Positions 33,782-33,792 of a DNA stretch of 33,792 nucleotides are shown here, in pieces. Each line of letters opens with the position of its first letter. Positions within the stretch are counted from its first letter, which is position 1. The stretch is from Pseudomonadales bacterium (GTDB lineage: Bacteria; Pseudomonadota; Gammaproteobacteria; Pseudomonadales; Azotimanducaceae). The notes below the pieces were generated by a model. The model saw only the letters and a list, made by a program, of their open reading frames with translations. It searched no databases and was not told the DNA's origin. The stretch spans positions 1-33,792 of the forward strand of contig JAESSY010000076.1 of the NCBI GenBank assembly GCA_016763855.1, written 5' to 3'. The position numbers and the translations under genes were made by a program.

Positions 33782-33792
33782 TTAGATAAACA

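Overview
The window looks like chromosomal DNA of a heterotrophic, probably marine, AT-leaning gammaproteobacterium. This rests on gene content and order: a Pseudomonas-type assimilatory sulfite reductase (cysI)-DUF934-cysH block with a fused CysG siroheme synthase, Anr/FNR-type boxes, a MacAB-like exporter, an Aer-like chemoreceptor and a partial aerobic benzoyl-CoA (box) cluster. I see no rRNA, tRNA, CRISPR array, integrase or insertion sequence. The taxonomic placement is inference.

Layout. 1-653 (-): 3' truncated secreted TPR protein. 799-1425 (-): CDF cation transporter. 1633-4233 (-): a compact operon of a ferritin-like diiron protein (one -1 frameshift in an A run), a triple-PAS protein without an output domain, and an adrenodoxin-type [2Fe-2S] ferredoxin. 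4234-4466: a divergent promoter region with three FNR/Anr-type boxes, facing a small secreted protein (4467-4862) and then a lipoprotein amidohydrolase. 6479-9966: a membrane-anchored unknown, a double-hotdog thioesterase cut short by an amber codon, an aldo/keto reductase and a small HExxH membrane protease. 10014-13863 (-): Yip1 protein, membrane-fusion protein, ABC ATPase and FtsX/MacB permease. 13987-20139 (-): class II aldolase, PAPS sulfotransferase translationally coupled to a TPR hybrid histidine kinase, and a PAS chemoreceptor. 20396-23043 (+): serine hydrolase with an apparent ATT start, then a GH4 enzyme. 23165-27400 (+): cysI, DUF934, cysG, cysH. 27414-29645: P1 peptidase (-) and a family-3 periplasmic binding protein (+). 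29642-33781 (-): boxB, boxC, a decayed acyl-CoA ligase and a GNAT acetyltransferase.

How the genes fit together. The sulfate-assimilation block is self-consistent: CysH makes sulfite from PAPS, CysG makes siroheme, CysI reduces sulfite. A PAPS-consuming sulfotransferase lies some kilobases away. BoxB and BoxC are intact, but boxA is absent from the window and the adjacent ligase is broken, so this box block cannot work alone. The best candidate for an undescribed system is the diiron protein + PAS protein + ferredoxin operon behind FNR/Anr-like boxes: it combines an oxygenase-type centre, a likely electron donor and a sensor without output domain.

Several genes carry single lesions: A7 where A8 is expected, G5 where G6 is expected, TGG changed to TAG, and a missing ATG. 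The two homopolymer contractions could be sequencing errors. The amber codon and the multiply broken ligase are harder to explain that way.
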